Counted from the stretch's first letter, positions 1-8,712 are shown. The stretch: DNA of 64,000 nt from Archangium violaceum (GCF_016887565.1 NZ_CP069396.1:3313001-3377000); one strand, 5' to 3'. Numbers and translations: made by a program. The notes: a model not told the origin generated them from the letters alone.

Positions 1-559
1 CCAGGACGCTGCGCTCACCGAGGAAGCTGTCGCCGTCCCCGGTGGGCAGGCGCACCTCGGCGGAGAGGGCGACGCCCACGGGAAAGTCCTCGGGCAGCAG
101 GAGGAAGGCGCGGGGCTGGAGCCGCACGTCGCCGAAGCCGTACCTGCTCACGCCGGCCGCGCCGGGGAAGTCCTGGGCATTGAGGGCATCGCGCAGCAAC
201 TGGAAGCGGTCACCCTGGGTGAGGGTGAAGGGCACGTCCGCGGCGAGCTCCAGCCGGCGGTGGAGCTGCCAGGCGAAGAGCGCATGCGCGTCGAGCCGGT
301 AGGGGAGGAGATCCCCCAGCTTCTCGTCGCCCAGCTTGAGGGCGAGGATGCCGCGGTTGTAGTCGAAGAGGAGGGCGCCCCGGAAGCTGCCGGCGGGGTC
401 GGCCGCGGCACCTTCGAGGGCGATACCACTCCTCTGGGCAGGGGTGGCCTTCAGCGGCACGGCGTCGAAGCCGCGCGCGAAGGGATCATGGTCCGCCCGC
501 GCCGCCAGGCCGGCCAGCAGCAGGCACACCACTGCGAGTCGGGTTGCTGCGCTTCGCAA
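1..559 (-). CDS. OmpA-family-like outer-membrane protein, N-terminal part (runs off left edge)
   Basis: The reading frame is open from a TTG at 559 to the window edge (about 186 residues). It starts with a Sec signal peptide (RLAVVCLLLAGLAARA) and continues with alternating beta-strand-like segments such as ALFAWQLHRRLELAADVPF and GVALSAEVRLPTGDGDSF. That layout is typical of the N-terminal barrel of myxobacterial OmpA-family proteins; the C-terminal domain would lie outside the window. TTG is chosen because an in-frame TGA lies 17 codons upstream, no ATG or GTG comes earlier, and GGGAG sits about 8 nt before it. Its upstream neighbour is the M16 pair, separated by a strong hairpin, so it is probably a separate transcription unit. 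It could be another transporter-type barrel. Confidence 0.6.
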   Translation of the reverse strand, partial: MRSAATRLAVVCLLLAGLAARADHDPFARGFDAVPLKATPAQRSGIALEGAAADPAGSFRGALLFDYNRGILALKLGDEKLGDLLPYRLDAHALFAWQLHRRLELAADVPFTLTQGDRFQLLRDALNAQDFPGAAGVSRYGFGDVRLQPRAFLLLPEDFPVGVALSAEVRLPTGDGDSFLGERSVL

Positions 560-617
560 GGACCGCTCCCAGGGAGAGGCCCGGAAATTCGGGCCTGTCC
601 TGGCGGCTCATACCATC

Positions 618-655
618 CACTCCCGGGGGGCGGAAGAAAACCCCCCTCGGGAGTG
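618..655 (-). terminator. Hairpin after the M16 peptidase operon
   Basis: The arms CACTCCCGGGGGG and CCCCCCTCGGGAGTG face each other across a 10-nt A-rich loop, just downstream of the M16 stop codon at 681. There is no long T run, so this may be a weak or Rho-assisted terminator or an RNA 3'-end stabiliser. Confidence 0.55.
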
Positions 656-680
656 TGCCTGGAAGGACTACAGCCGTGCG

Positions 681-2297
681 CTACTTCTCCATGAACGTCT
701 GCGCGGGAACGACCTGGACGGCATCGGCCCGGATGGGGAGGGGCAGGGAGATGATGGCCTTGTCCTCGCTCAGGAGCTCGGGCGGCTTGGGCGAGGCGTA
801 GGAGATGGGCGAGGGGGGCTGCTCCTTGAGCAGCTTCGCGAGCCCGTCGGCGTCCTGGGTGACGAAGGCGAAGTTGAGGGCCTCGGGGCGGATCTGCCGG
901 CGGACGGCGGCCTGGACGGACTCGGGGGTCATCTTCGCGAGCGCGGCGCGGTACTGCTCCAGGAAGTCCGGCGTGCCGTAGAGGAGCGAGTCGATGGCGT
1001 ACCCGAGCCGGCGCTGGTCGGTCTGCTCCCACAGGCGGGAGTAGCCCAGGAGGAAGCCACGGCGCAGCTCGAACTGGTCCTGGGGGATGCCCTGCTTCAC
1101 CAGCCGGTCGAGGAAGTAGAGGGCGCCGCGGGTGGCGAACATGCCGTTGCCGGGCACCACCGGGCGGATCCACACGGTGATGTCCTGCTGGGTGCGCGCG
1201 ATGTTGGTGCGGTTGTAGGTGGTGCCGGGCTGCTCGATGAAGTGCTCGGCGTAGGCGTAGTCGCCGTAGTTGAGGCCGCGCTTCTCACGCAGCTCGCCGA
1301 AGAGGACGCCGGAGGACTGGCGGTGCTCTCCGAGGTACGAGAGGGCGAAGGACACGGGGAAGAAGTCCGGGTCCCCGCGGCGCAGGGGCGTGACGTAGCC
1401 CAGGGAGACGGCGGTGGAGAGGGTGGGCTTCTGCACCACGAGGGCGCGGCCGGCGGTGGTGGGCACGGGCGGCAGCTCCACGCGGGGAGCGCCGGTGGCC
1501 GGGAGCGCGGACAGGCGCGAGACGACGGTCTTCTGGAGCGCCTCGTCCACGGGGCCCGCGAGGCCGATGACGAGCCGGTCCTGGGTGAAGACGCGGGCGG
1601 CATGGGCCTTCACGTCCTCGAGGGTGATGGACTCCAGGCCCTTCTCGGTGCCGCCGACGAAGTGCGCGTAGGGGTGGCCCTGGTAGAGGAGCGCGTCGAG
1701 CGCCACCTTGCCGAGCATCTCGTCGTTCTCGCTGCGCAGCCCGTTGCGCACGTCGCTGAGGGCGCGGGCGCGGAGCCGCTCGAACTCCTGGGGCGAGAGA
1801 CGCGGCGCGAGGAGCACGTCGGTGAAGATGTCGAGGAAGCGGGCCAGGTGGTCCTTGTGGACGCGGCCGGAGAAGACGGTGAGCTCCTTGTCGGTGGAGG
1901 CGTTCAGCTCGGCGGCCATGGGGAAGAGGGCCTCGAGGAGCTGGGCGGAGGTGAGATTCCGCGTGCCACCTTCGGAGAGCACATCGGCGGTGAGGGCGGT
2001 GAGGCCCTCCTTGCCCTTGGGGTCATCCACCGAGCCCGCGTGGAAGACGAGCCGGAAGCTGACGATGGGGCTGGCGGGATTGGCCTGCACGACGAGCTGC
2101 ATGGGCGCGGGCCGATGAAGGGGAACGGTGGGCACGGTGGCCGGAGCCTGGGGCTGGGCGGGGGCCTGCGCCTGCTCCTGCTGCGGGGCCTGGGGCGCGG
2201 GAGCCTCGGGCGGGGGAGCGGTCTGGGAGGTGGTGGCGCAGCCGCCGAGGCACAGCGCGGCGGAGAGGGCGAGGGAGCGGGAGATGAGGGAACGCAT
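681..2297 (-). CDS. M16-family peptidase-like lipoprotein, non-catalytic subunit
   Basis: 538 residues. The N-terminus is a lipoprotein signal (LALSAALCLGG then Cys), followed by a Pro/Gln/Ala-rich linker and two M16 (insulinase/processing-peptidase) domains. Where active M16 enzymes carry HxxEH this protein reads GKEGLTALTADVLSEGG, so the zinc-binding histidines and glutamate are missing. In bacterial M16B pairs one subunit is catalytic and the other supplies the substrate-binding glycine-rich half. The start ATG overlaps the upstream gene's TAA by one base, so the two are translationally coupled. The likely site is the periplasmic side of a membrane, inferred from the lipobox. The substrate cannot be read from sequence. 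Confidence 0.88.
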   Translation of the reverse strand: MRSLISRSLALSAALCLGGCATTSQTAPPPEAPAPQAPQQEQAQAPAQPQAPATVPTVPLHRPAPMQLVVQANPASPIVSFRLVFHAGSVDDPKGKEGLTALTADVLSEGGTRNLTSAQLLEALFPMAAELNASTDKELTVFSGRVHKDHLARFLDIFTDVLLAPRLSPQEFERLRARALSDVRNGLRSENDEMLGKVALDALLYQGHPYAHFVGGTEKGLESITLEDVKAHAARVFTQDRLVIGLAGPVDEALQKTVVSRLSALPATGAPRVELPPVPTTAGRALVVQKPTLSTAVSLGYVTPLRRGDPDFFPVSFALSYLGEHRQSSGVLFGELREKRGLNYGDYAYAEHFIEQPGTTYNRTNIARTQQDITVWIRPVVPGNGMFATRGALYFLDRLVKQGIPQDQFELRRGFLLGYSRLWEQTDQRRLGYAIDSLLYGTPDFLEQYRAALAKMTPESVQAAVRRQIRPEALNFAFVTQDADGLAKLLKEQPPSPISYASPKPPELLSEDKAIISLPLPIRADAVQVVPAQTFMEK

Positions 2298-3667
2298 TAC
2301 TTCTGACCTCCGGCCGTCTTGGGGGTGAGGGTGAGCACGGTGCGGTTGGCGGCGGTGAGGTACTTCTTGGCGAAGGCGACCAGGTCGGCGGGCTTCACCT
2401 CGGAGACCCTCTGGTAGTGGCGGGCGAGCGCGTCGGGCGTGCCGTAGATGCCGGCGTACACGGAGAGCTGGGTGGCCACGGACTTGGCCGTCTCCATGCC
2501 CATGAGGAGGCCATAGCGGGTGTTGCTCTTGATGGCCTCGACGCGGGAGGCATCCACCTTGCCGGTGGCGAGCTCCTTCACCGCGGCGTTGAAGGCGCTG
2601 GCCACGGCGGCGCGGTTCTCCTCCTTCTGGAGGACGGCGACGACGCTGAAGAGGTGCGGGTCGCGGTGGATGCCGAAGTCGCTGCCGATGTCCTGGGCGA
2701 GCTGCTTGTCCAGCACGAGCTCCTTGTAGAGGGGGCTGGTGGTCCCGACGAGGTAGTCGGCGAGCACGGCCTGGATGGCGGCGTTGGCGGTGTCGAGCCG
2801 GGCCGCGGGGGTGCGCCAGGCATGGAAGTGGCGGGGCTGGGTGCTCTGGGGCCAGTCGATGTGGACGGAGCGCTCCTTCGTCTGGGGCGGCTCGGTGGGC
2901 ACGTTGACGGAGGCGACCTTGCGATCCCACGGGCCGTAGTGCTTGCGCACGGCCTGCATGAGCTTGGCGTCATCGAAGTCGCCGACGACGAAGAGGAGGA
3001 CGTTGTCGGGGGTGTACCAGCGCTCGAAGAAGGTGCGGCTGTACTGGTAGGCCTGGGGCATGGCCTTGACGTCGTCGTAGTAGCCGAGCGTGGTGTGCCC
3101 GTAGGTGTGCTTGGTGAAGGCGGTGCGGCCGAGCTCCTCCTCGATCTTCAGGTAGGGCTGGGCGGCGTTCTTGTGGTACTCGCCGAGCACGGCGAGGGCC
3201 TCGGTCTGGAAGGAAGGCTCGGAGTACTCGAGGTTGCGGAAGCGGTCGGCCTCGATCTCCACGAGCTTCTCGAGACCGGCGGTGGGGCCGTACGAGTGGT
3301 AGACGGTGATGTCATCGGAGGTGAAGGCGTTGTCATCGAAGCCGTAGGTGCTGATGACCTTCTCGCGCTCGCCCTCGGGGAAGTTCTTCGTGCCCTTGAA
3401 CATCATGTGCTCGAAGAAGTGGGCGAAGCCGGTGCGGCCGGGCTCGACCTCGTTGCGCGAGCCCACGCGCACCACGGTCTGGTAGGCGATGAGGCCGGGC
3501 GACTTGAAGGGCACGCGGACGACCGTGAGCCCGTTGGGGAGGCGGTCGACCTGCATGGGGTAGGGGAAGAAGGGGGAGGCGGGGACCTGCTCGGCGGCGG
3601 CCGGCAGGGCGACTCCCAGGAGGAGGAGCAGGAGGGGAAGGAGGCGTTGGGTCATGCGCGTTCTCAT
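2297..3667 (-). CDS. M16-family zinc metallopeptidase, catalytic subunit
   Basis: 456 residues with an N-terminal signal peptide (LLPLLLLLLGVALPAAA). The M16 active site is intact: HFFEH at residues 83-87 binds zinc with the catalytic Glu, and the third ligand is expected about 70 residues later near E157 (QTEALAVLGE). The N-terminal motif RLPNGLTVV is the standard M16 strand. It is the first gene of a two-gene operon with the inactive partner (TAATG overlap), suggesting a heterodimeric periplasmic peptidase. ATG 3667 and ATG 3655 are both possible starts; neither has a clear Shine-Dalgarno sequence. It is divergent from ssrA, with an inverted repeat (TTCCCACG/CGTGGGAA, 3722-3747) in the gap. 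Confidence 0.9.
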   Translation of the reverse strand: MRTRMTQRLLPLLLLLLGVALPAAAEQVPASPFFPYPMQVDRLPNGLTVVRVPFKSPGLIAYQTVVRVGSRNEVEPGRTGFAHFFEHMMFKGTKNFPEGEREKVISTYGFDDNAFTSDDITVYHSYGPTAGLEKLVEIEADRFRNLEYSEPSFQTEALAVLGEYHKNAAQPYLKIEEELGRTAFTKHTYGHTTLGYYDDVKAMPQAYQYSRTFFERWYTPDNVLLFVVGDFDDAKLMQAVRKHYGPWDRKVASVNVPTEPPQTKERSVHIDWPQSTQPRHFHAWRTPAARLDTANAAIQAVLADYLVGTTSPLYKELVLDKQLAQDIGSDFGIHRDPHLFSVVAVLQKEENRAAVASAFNAAVKELATGKVDASRVEAIKSNTRYGLLMGMETAKSVATQLSVYAGIYGTPDALARHYQRVSEVKPADLVAFAKKYLTAANRTVLTLTPKTAGGQK

Positions 3668-3786
3668 GTCGCTGAAGCACCCACGAGGTGGGGGCCGGAG
3701 AACGTAGCAGGCTGGTTGCTATTCCCACGGGCGGGCGGGCGTGGGAAGTGGGTGTTGGAGAACGACAGCGGGGTGCGTCAGAAGGA

Positions 3787-3814
3787 TTGACCCGGTGCCG
3801 TCAGCGGTTAAGGT
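3787..3814 (+). promoter_or_regulatory. Putative sigma-70-type promoter of ssrA
   Basis: A TTGACC box at 3787-3792 and a TAAGGT box at 3809-3814 are separated by 16 nt. They lie about 40 nt upstream of the mature tmRNA 5' end, leaving room for a leader removed by RNase P. The call rests on position and box similarity only. Confidence 0.45.
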
Positions 3815-3856
3815 GGATGAAGCAACGAGGAAGTGAGCGAAGTTGAAGTGCCCGAA

Positions 3857-4216
3857 GGGGGCGACCTGGTTTCGACGGGGGCATGGAAGTTCGAGACGCG
3901 TGCCGAGCTTGTTGGTTCGCTCGTAAAACCACCGACAAAGACACAAAAGCCAACGACAACGTTGAGCTCGCGCTGGCTGCCTAACAACAGTTCCTAGTGC
4001 GCGGTCCTCCCGCTCTCGGCCCGTGGGGTGGGGTAGGACCGTCATAATGCGGGCTGGCCGTCGAGGGTGCCTGGACTCTCGGCGGTGAGATCATCCAGGA
4101 CCGGCTCGTAGGATCCCGTCCGTGGGAGCCTGCGGGACGTAACAAACCGCGGACTACGCACGTAGGGTCAAAGGACGGAAGGCTTTCGGACGCGGGTTCG
4201 ATTCCCGCCGCCTCCA
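3857..4216 (+). ncRNA. ssrA: Transfer-messenger RNA (tmRNA)
   Basis: The one-piece tmRNA rescues stalled ribosomes with SmpB and tags the unfinished protein for proteolysis. The 5' end (GGGGGCGACCTGGTTTCGAC) pairs over 7 bp with CGCCTCC at 4209-4215, and the T arm GCGGG-TTCGATT-CCCGC precedes it. The tag reading frame at 3949-3984 encodes ANDNVELALAA followed by TAA, which I recall as the Myxococcus xanthus tag. The discriminator A is followed by CTC, so CCA is not encoded and must be added post-transcriptionally. The 3' end doubles as an integration site. Confidence 0.97.
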
Positions 4217-4218
4217 CT
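4191..4218 (+). repeat. Attachment-site core 1 (att, inside ssrA 3' end)
   Basis: A 28-bp core containing GGTTCGATTCCCGCCGCCTC covers the T arm and acceptor of ssrA. It is repeated exactly at 24257-24284 and 63259-63286, each time followed closely by a hairpin and tyrosine-recombinase remnants. This is the pattern left by integration of mobile elements at a tRNA or tmRNA 3' end. Confidence 0.85.
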
Positions 4219-4224
4219 CTTCAG

Positions 4225-4257
4225 GGCCCCAGGTTCTTCGGAACCTGGGGCCTTTTT
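4225..4257 (+). terminator. Rho-independent terminator of ssrA
   Basis: A perfect 12-bp stem (GGCCCCAGGTTC/GAACCTGGGGCC) with a TTCG tetraloop is followed by TTTTTCTTT, starting 9 nt after the tmRNA 3' end. Confidence 0.92.
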
Positions 4258-4269
4258 CTTTGTCGGCGC

Positions 4270-4676
4270 AGGTCATGGCCTGCCGGTGCCGCGGGCCGAG
4301 CGCCTCCATGTCCTTCTCCAGCCGCTTGTGAGGAGTGGTGGTCCGTCCGCGAGGTGCCGGGGGATGTCCTCCAGCGCCATCTCCCCGATGTACGGGAGGA
4401 CATGGAGCCGGAGGCGAGACTCATCCGTCCTCAAGTCCGCGACGAGGCCCTTGCGCTGCTCCAGCCAGCACTGGGTGTAGCGGGCCAGGGTGACTGGGCC
4501 TTTCTCGGGCTCTCCGAACTCCACGTTGGCGGCGAGCCGGTCTTCCAGGCGCCGCAGGGCCTCGCGGGCCTGCTGCTCCTGGCCGACCTCGAATCCGCTC
4601 GGGCTCTGCGTCCATTTCCCATCCGTCCCTTGAACCGGAGCCAGAGCTTCTTGCCTCGCTTGTAGATGCTTCCCAT
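4270..4676 (-). pseudogene. Tyrosine-recombinase (phage-type integrase) remnant next to ssrA
   Basis: The start MGSIYKRGKKLWLRFKG is typical of phage/ICE integrases. One base is missing near codon 20: in the next frame the protein continues WTQSPSGFEVGQEQQAREALR and then LARYTQCWLEQRKGLVADL, the SAM-like core-binding domain, up to GEMALEDIPRHL. There the frame jumps into a short piece reading RTDHHS...GHDLRR, the catalytic-domain region also present near 24.6 kb. The middle of the gene, including the first catalytic Arg, and the C-terminal Tyr are gone. It lies directly beside att core 1, as an integrase should. It is clearly non-functional. Confidence 0.8.
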
Positions 4677-4723
4677 GCGCTGTTTCCGAATAGAACCGCA
4701 GAGGTAGTCACAGGGTGGAACAC

Positions 4724-5155
4724 CTATTCCGCCGTGTTCATTGCCTTGGTGCGCACTCGGTCGAGGATGCGTGCGACCTGCTCCTCGACGTTGGGAGTGG
4801 CATCCGTGCGAGTCCGCGAGCGACGTGCGAGGAATTCGTCGAGGTCTTCATGGCGGATGCGGTAGACGCGACTGCCTCCTGGTCGGCACGCCGGCAGGCC
4901 ACCCGACTGGATCCATTTCCGGACGGTCGGCCTGGTCACGTCACAGTGGGCGGCGACCTCTTCCACGGTGAGCAGCGCCGGGATCGCTGGCGGGTCTTCC
5001 TGACGACGGTGCTTCCGTTGTTCAAGCTGCTGGAAGAGGGCCTGGGTCATTTCCGAGCGGATGAGGGGAGCTAGTTCCTCTTGGAAGATCCTGCGGATGG
5101 TCTCCCGGAACGCATCATCAAGCGGGGCGCCATACGGCACAGACGTGGTGCTCAT
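4724..5155 (-). CDS. Helix-turn-helix (excisionase / HTH_17-type) DNA-binding protein
   Basis: 143 residues. An N-terminal Gln/Glu-rich helical stretch precedes LLTVEEVAAHCDVTRPTVRKWIQSGGLP, a MerR-like winged HTH of the excisionase class, followed by RPGGSRVYRIRHEDLDEFLARR, the usual wing and recognition end. The ATG at 5155 overlaps the stop of the upstream gene (ATGA), and GGGAG lies 6-7 nt before it. Lying just upstream of the broken integrase, it fits a recombination directionality factor or a small regulator of the ssrA-integrated element; that role is inference. Confidence 0.7.
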   Translation of the reverse strand: MSTTSVPYGAPLDDAFRETIRRIFQEELAPLIRSEMTQALFQQLEQRKHRRQEDPPAIPALLTVEEVAAHCDVTRPTVRKWIQSGGLPACRPGGSRVYRIRHEDLDEFLARRSRTRTDATPNVEEQVARILDRVRTKAMNTAE

Positions 5156-5840
5156 GGCTGACTCCCGCGCATCTCCGCCTTGCGCTTGATGTCCCAGATG
5201 GTGCTCTTCGGGATGCCGGTGAGCTGGGCCACCTTGCGCACCGCGACGCCCTCGGCCAGCAACTTCTCGACGTGCTGGCGCTTGAGTGGGCCCGGCTGCC
5301 GGCGCTTCCGACGGGCCTGACCAGCCCGCACCTTCCGCTGGCGATCCGCTCCCTGCTGGCGCTGCATGGAGGCATAGGGCTGCGTGTCGGTCCAAGACGT
5401 GCAGATATTGGCGTCCCGGTTCTTCAAGCGCCTCTTGTTATCCCATCGAAAGACAGTGCGGCCCTCCTCCACCACTTCGTCGTTGATGCGCTTGTTCTCG
5501 TGCACGGCTTCCTCGGCGCTCATCAGACGCACGCGCTTCCGTATCGGGGCCACGTCGGCGCTGCCGGCCTTGATGCACATGAGGAGCGTCTCGGCGAACT
5601 GCGGCTTGTCCTCGATGGATGCGTGGCGAGCCACTCGCACCACTGCCCAGGTGTCGTCCTGGGCGAGGACGCTCTCTCCAGGGCGGATGCTGTCCACTCG
5701 CTGGAGCAGGCCGTAGACGCGAGCGCGCGAGGTGAAGGCGGCATCGGCCGCATGCTTGACCGGGAAGCCGCTGCCCACCGATTTGAGCGCCTCCAGGGCG
5801 GGACCGCTGAAGCCCGTATCCGCCGCGCACACCGGATTCA
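5152..5840 (-). CDS. Unrecognised element protein with C-terminal HTH; 5' end lost
   Basis: The frame ends at 5152, overlapping the next gene by 4 nt. The C-terminus is a basic linker followed by VEKLLAEGVAVRKVAQLTGIPKSTIWDIKRK, a resolvase- or Mor-like helix-turn-helix. The rest (for example RPGESVLAQDDTWAVVRVARH and RTVFRWDNKRRLKNRDANI) I do not recognise. The frame runs on past 5840, but there the opposite strand becomes a kinase fragment, so the true start was probably cut off at that junction. It forms a co-transcribed pair with the excisionase-like gene. Confidence 0.45.
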
Positions 5841-5843
5841 CCG

Positions 5844-6159
5844 GATGAAAGGCTGCCGTTCCGCGAGTCCCCGGAAGCAATCCGGTACAACGCCCGCGTG
5901 CGCGCCGAGCGTCCCACGTGGACGAGCGTGGGGGAGCTGGCCGACCGCATCCTGAGCTTCGGCCCGGAGGACGTGGAGCGCATGGCCCGGAAGGTGCCCG
6001 AGCCGCTCAAGCGGATTCTCCACAAGGCCCTGCGCGGCAACCCGGACGAGCGCTACCAGAGTGGCGGTGAGATGAGGGACGAGCTGTGCGCATGGCTGAG
6101 CAGCCAGGGCAAGCGGTTCGGACGCTCCAGGGCAGCGGCGGAACTGAGAGCCGCCGCCG
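5844..6159 (+). pseudogene. Ser/Thr protein kinase, C-terminal lobe fragment
   Basis: The frame reads RLPFRESPEAIRYNARVRAE and then VPEPLKRILHKALRGNPDERY, the end of a eukaryotic-type kinase C-lobe as found in many myxobacterial kinases (late helices with a conserved Arg and the RYQS motif). There is no catalytic loop, DFG or start codon. The left edge abuts the preceding minus-strand gene. The right edge breaks directly into IS91 transposase sequence at its CxxC motif. Confidence 0.65.
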
Positions 6160-6311
6160 GCCTCCACACCTCACGCAGGCGAATACGTCCAACGCGAACG
6201 TCCTGCTGCGCACCTCCGCCCAGTCCACTCCCGACGGCCTCTCCTTCATCGGCTCCTTCCTGGTCGCTACCTCAAGCCTCGCGCTCGCCTCCTCCGCACC
6301 TGCTTGGGGGA
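6160..6311 (-). mobile_element. IS91-family transposase relic (internal piece)
   Basis: On the minus strand it encodes the transposase C-terminal stretch around [22 protein letters not shown]. It stops at the zinc-finger-like CxxCGG on one side and at the recurrent CTTGGGGGA breakpoint (6311) on the other. There is no element end and no start codon. Confidence 0.7.
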
Positions 6312-6345
6312 GCGAGGTGTGCCCCATCACGTCCGTGGCGATCGC

Positions 6346-7299
6346 CTAGCCGCAGGTTAGCTGATGGATTGCAAACGGCATTGCCGGAGACTTGGGTTGG
6401 GGCTCGGCATCACAGGGTTTGCCCAAGAACACTTTACACAGGACCTTCTCGTTCTGGATAGTGCACGGAGTGTTTCTCAGACTGGAGCAGGATGGAAATC
6501 TCGCGCTCTTGGCTTTCGTCTCGCAGCCGAACTCGAGCTCGGACGAGTAGACCATGCCGCCGGACGAGACCACCAGATCGATCACGTTGGTCGTACCAGC
6601 CGCTAGCGAACCGCCGATCACGCTGTCCTTCGGCACATTAGCGTCTGGTTGTCGCGTCTCGGCGCCCGCTCGGAATCCTTTGCTCATCAGAGTGATGATC
6701 GCGCTGCCCAGCGGCTGGCCTCGCACCAGGTCGATGACCTGACCCGCGGTGGTGGTCGGCTGATCAGGAAACATCGGCCCCATGGGCGGTACGTCCGGCA
6801 GCGGAGTAGGGGGAGGAATCTCTGGCGTTGGAGCCGTCGGCGAACCTGGACAGTTCCCGACGAAGGCGAGTTGCGTAGTTCCATCGTCGCCGATCGTACG
6901 TCCATCCAGGAGCGTGACCCTGGCACTGAGCCTGGCGAAGTAGCTACCGTTGAAGCAAGGTGCGTGAGATACGCCGAAGCCGGTCTCGGAAAAGTAGGGT
7001 TGTTGGCGCACGACCTGAGGCGGCCTGAAAATGGACTCGGCGTCCACGCGCCTCGCTTGGGTGGATCCTTCTGGAACGACGAGCAGTTCGATGGATAAGC
7101 TGATGTTTCTGACTTCCGCGACACACTGCACAGACTGGTTGAAGGTGACCGTATCGGCGCGGAGGCCGAGCTTGAACGGCGTACGTGGGCCTGAGAAGCC
7201 GCACAAGGCGTCAGGAGGGAGCGATTGGGCGTGCGCCGAGACTGAAAGCAGCAGCAGGACCGCAACGGTCCAGAGAGCACGGCGAGAATGGTTAGGCAT
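6346..7299 (-). CDS. Secreted protein of unknown function
   Basis: 317 residues with a clear signal peptide (LWTVAVLLLLSVSAHAQS). The mature part is about 300 residues with roughly nine cysteines, a central proline-rich hinge (PEIPPPTPLPDVPP) and a C-terminal cluster CETKAKSARFPSCSSL, suggesting two disulfide-bonded domains. The start ATG has GGAG 7 nt upstream. I do not recognise the family. It lies between two tracts of transposon debris but is itself unbroken. The base composition is less GC-extreme than its neighbours and codon use is mixed, so it may have arrived horizontally. Confidence 0.6.
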   Translation of the reverse strand: MPNHSRRALWTVAVLLLLSVSAHAQSLPPDALCGFSGPRTPFKLGLRADTVTFNQSVQCVAEVRNISLSIELLVVPEGSTQARRVDAESIFRPPQVVRQQPYFSETGFGVSHAPCFNGSYFARLSARVTLLDGRTIGDDGTTQLAFVGNCPGSPTAPTPEIPPPTPLPDVPPMGPMFPDQPTTTAGQVIDLVRGQPLGSAIITLMSKGFRAGAETRQPDANVPKDSVIGGSLAAGTTNVIDLVVSSGGMVYSSELEFGCETKAKSARFPSCSSLRNTPCTIQNEKVLCKVFLGKPCDAEPQPKSPAMPFAIHQLTCG

Positions 7300-8000
7300 G
7301 CGAGATCTCCGATCGAGGTTGGTTGTTTACCGAGCGCCAGTAGTACGGAGCAGGTTCCTGGTTCGGTTCCATGCCCACCCAACGGTGATGGCGCACGCCG
7401 ACCGGATCATCGATCTTGAGCCGGCCACGACGGCGGACGAATCGTGTTCGAAGGCACCCCGGCGCCCTCGTGGCAGCGAAGTCGACGCTGACCAGCGAGC
7501 ACCTGGCGGCGCTCATTGGTGGTCCTTTGAAGGCTCGCCCATTGGGAAAAGAACGTCGCGGCGAGGTGCCCTCATCCGAACGGCGAGATGCGCGATGATC
7601 GCCAGCATGAGTACCGGGCTTGGTCAGACCATCATCTGCGGGATGAGGCCCTACGCCACCAGGGAATGGTCGAGCAGTGTGCCACCTGCTCCATCGCCGA
7701 AGCTGTCGAGTCGAGCGACGAGGTCCATGAACACGCCCGAAAAGAACGCCTGATTGGTGCGCTGCTGCCCTCGTCGACCACCTCCACCTGAGCGCTTTCA
7801 TGTTGGTCCCTTTTGTTATTCGGTGGACGGCAAGAGATCGATCTACGGACGGCTCCCCATCTCCTCCAGCGCTGAGCAGGCGCCGCTCATGTCTCTTCCC
7901 CAAGACAGGATGCGCTCTCACCAAGTAGAGGAGAAATGGCCCGTTTGTGACGGCTCAGGGAAAAGAAAACCGCGTGACGCTTCCCCGGCCGGCCACCGGG
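7300..8000. other. Stretch without a supportable gene
   Basis: No frame here has a convincing family signature. On the minus strand near 7685-7745 a short run (FFSGVFMDLVARLDSFGDG, then TLLDHSLVA and a stop) resembles the end region of DUF1501/DUF1552 proteins, but the frame is broken on both sides. I treat the tract as decayed sequence. Confidence 0.4.
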
Positions 8001-8023
8001 AAGGTGTCAAAGAACCCGCTCCG

Positions 8024-8167
8024 GACGTGGTGAGGACCCGGCTCCACCAGGCCCGGGCACTCCTCCGGGACGAGCTGGAGACCCGGCTGGGTAGCCGGCT
8101 CGAGGGGGTGTTCTCCTTGCAGGCTCCGCGTTGCGAGTACCCAGCACCGAGGCCCTGTCATTGTTAA
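8024..8167 (+). pseudogene. ECF-type RNA polymerase sigma factor, C-terminal fragment
   Basis: The frame reads VVRTRLHQARALLRDELETRL then GSRLEGVFSLQAPRCE, matching the end of region 4 and the C-tail of myxobacterial ECF sigma factors. It lacks region 2 and the HTH core. Its left side breaks at an AAGGTGTCAAAGAACCC sequence (8001-8017) that resembles the REP ends described below. Confidence 0.5.
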
Positions 8168-8199
8168 TATTTATCGTGTCCCTTCCAGGTCTGAAGCAA

Positions 8200-8260
8200 G
8201 TGAAAGCACTATCGGCTGCCGTGGCTGCCCTCGCGCTGCTCACAGGTCCTCTCGCCTATG
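8200..8260 (+). pseudogene. Signal-peptide stub of a secreted protein cut by IS66
   Basis: From GTG 8200 the frame encodes VKALSAAVAALALLTGPLAYG, a typical signal peptide, then runs into the presumed left end of the IS66 element (GTAAGCC at 8261). No mature protein remains. Confidence 0.4.
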
Positions 8261-8322
8261 GTAAGCCTCCGATCCAGCCCAGGTAGTGCAGGTGCGCGAG
8301 GGGCCGCAGAGTGCGTGGCGCG

Positions 8323-8712
8323 ATGACGACGCACACAGCGACGACGAAGACGGAGCCGGCGTGGTTGGCAGCAGCGCGGCAGCCGAGGTGGACACCGGAG
8401 GTAGCAGCGGAGGTGGTGCGAGCGTGGGAGGCGGAAGGAGGCACGCAGTCGGCCTTCATGCGCAAGTACGGGTTGCCGCGCGAGAGGCTGCGCTTCTGGA
8501 CGCGCAGGCGAGAGGGAAAGGAGGGAGCGCGGACGGCCATGTCCTTCGTGCCCGTGGAGGTGGCGCCCGCCGAGCGGAGTGAGGCGGGGCGGGAGCCGGG
8601 GGAGGCGGTGCAGGTGGAGGTGGGCGGGGTGAGAGTGCGAGTGGAGGCGGGAGCCAGCCAGGAGTTGGTGGCGCGGGTGCTGCGGGCGGTGAAGGAGGTG
8701 CAGGGGTGCTGA
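8323..8712 (+). CDS. tnpA: IS66 accessory protein TnpA
   Basis: 129 residues from ATG 8323 (a GTG at 8311 would add four). The N-terminal HTH-like part (WTPEVAAEVVRAWEAEGGTQ then RKYGLPRERLRFWTRR) matches the small first ORF of IS66 elements, and the C-terminal half FVPVEVAP...VRVRVEAG fits the family. The stop codon overlaps the tnpB GTG start, as usual in IS66. Confidence 0.8.
   Translation: MTTHTATTKTEPAWLAAARQPRWTPEVAAEVVRAWEAEGGTQSAFMRKYGLPRERLRFWTRRREGKEGARTAMSFVPVEVAPAERSEAGREPGEAVQVEVGGVRVRVEAGASQELVARVLRAVKEVQGC

Noticed and set aside
444-2306. Long plus-strand open frame (620 codons) over the M16 gene
   Set aside because: It lies antisense to a protein with clear M16 domains; its translation is Gly/Glu/Leu low-complexity, the usual GC-rich shadow.
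3981-4217. Minus-strand frame beginning [10 protein letters not shown] over the tmRNA
   Set aside because: This is the well-known false protein translated from a tRNA/tmRNA 3' end.
7680-7790. DUF1501/DUF1552-like protein on the minus strand
   Set aside because: Only about 25 residues look similar and the frame is broken on both sides.
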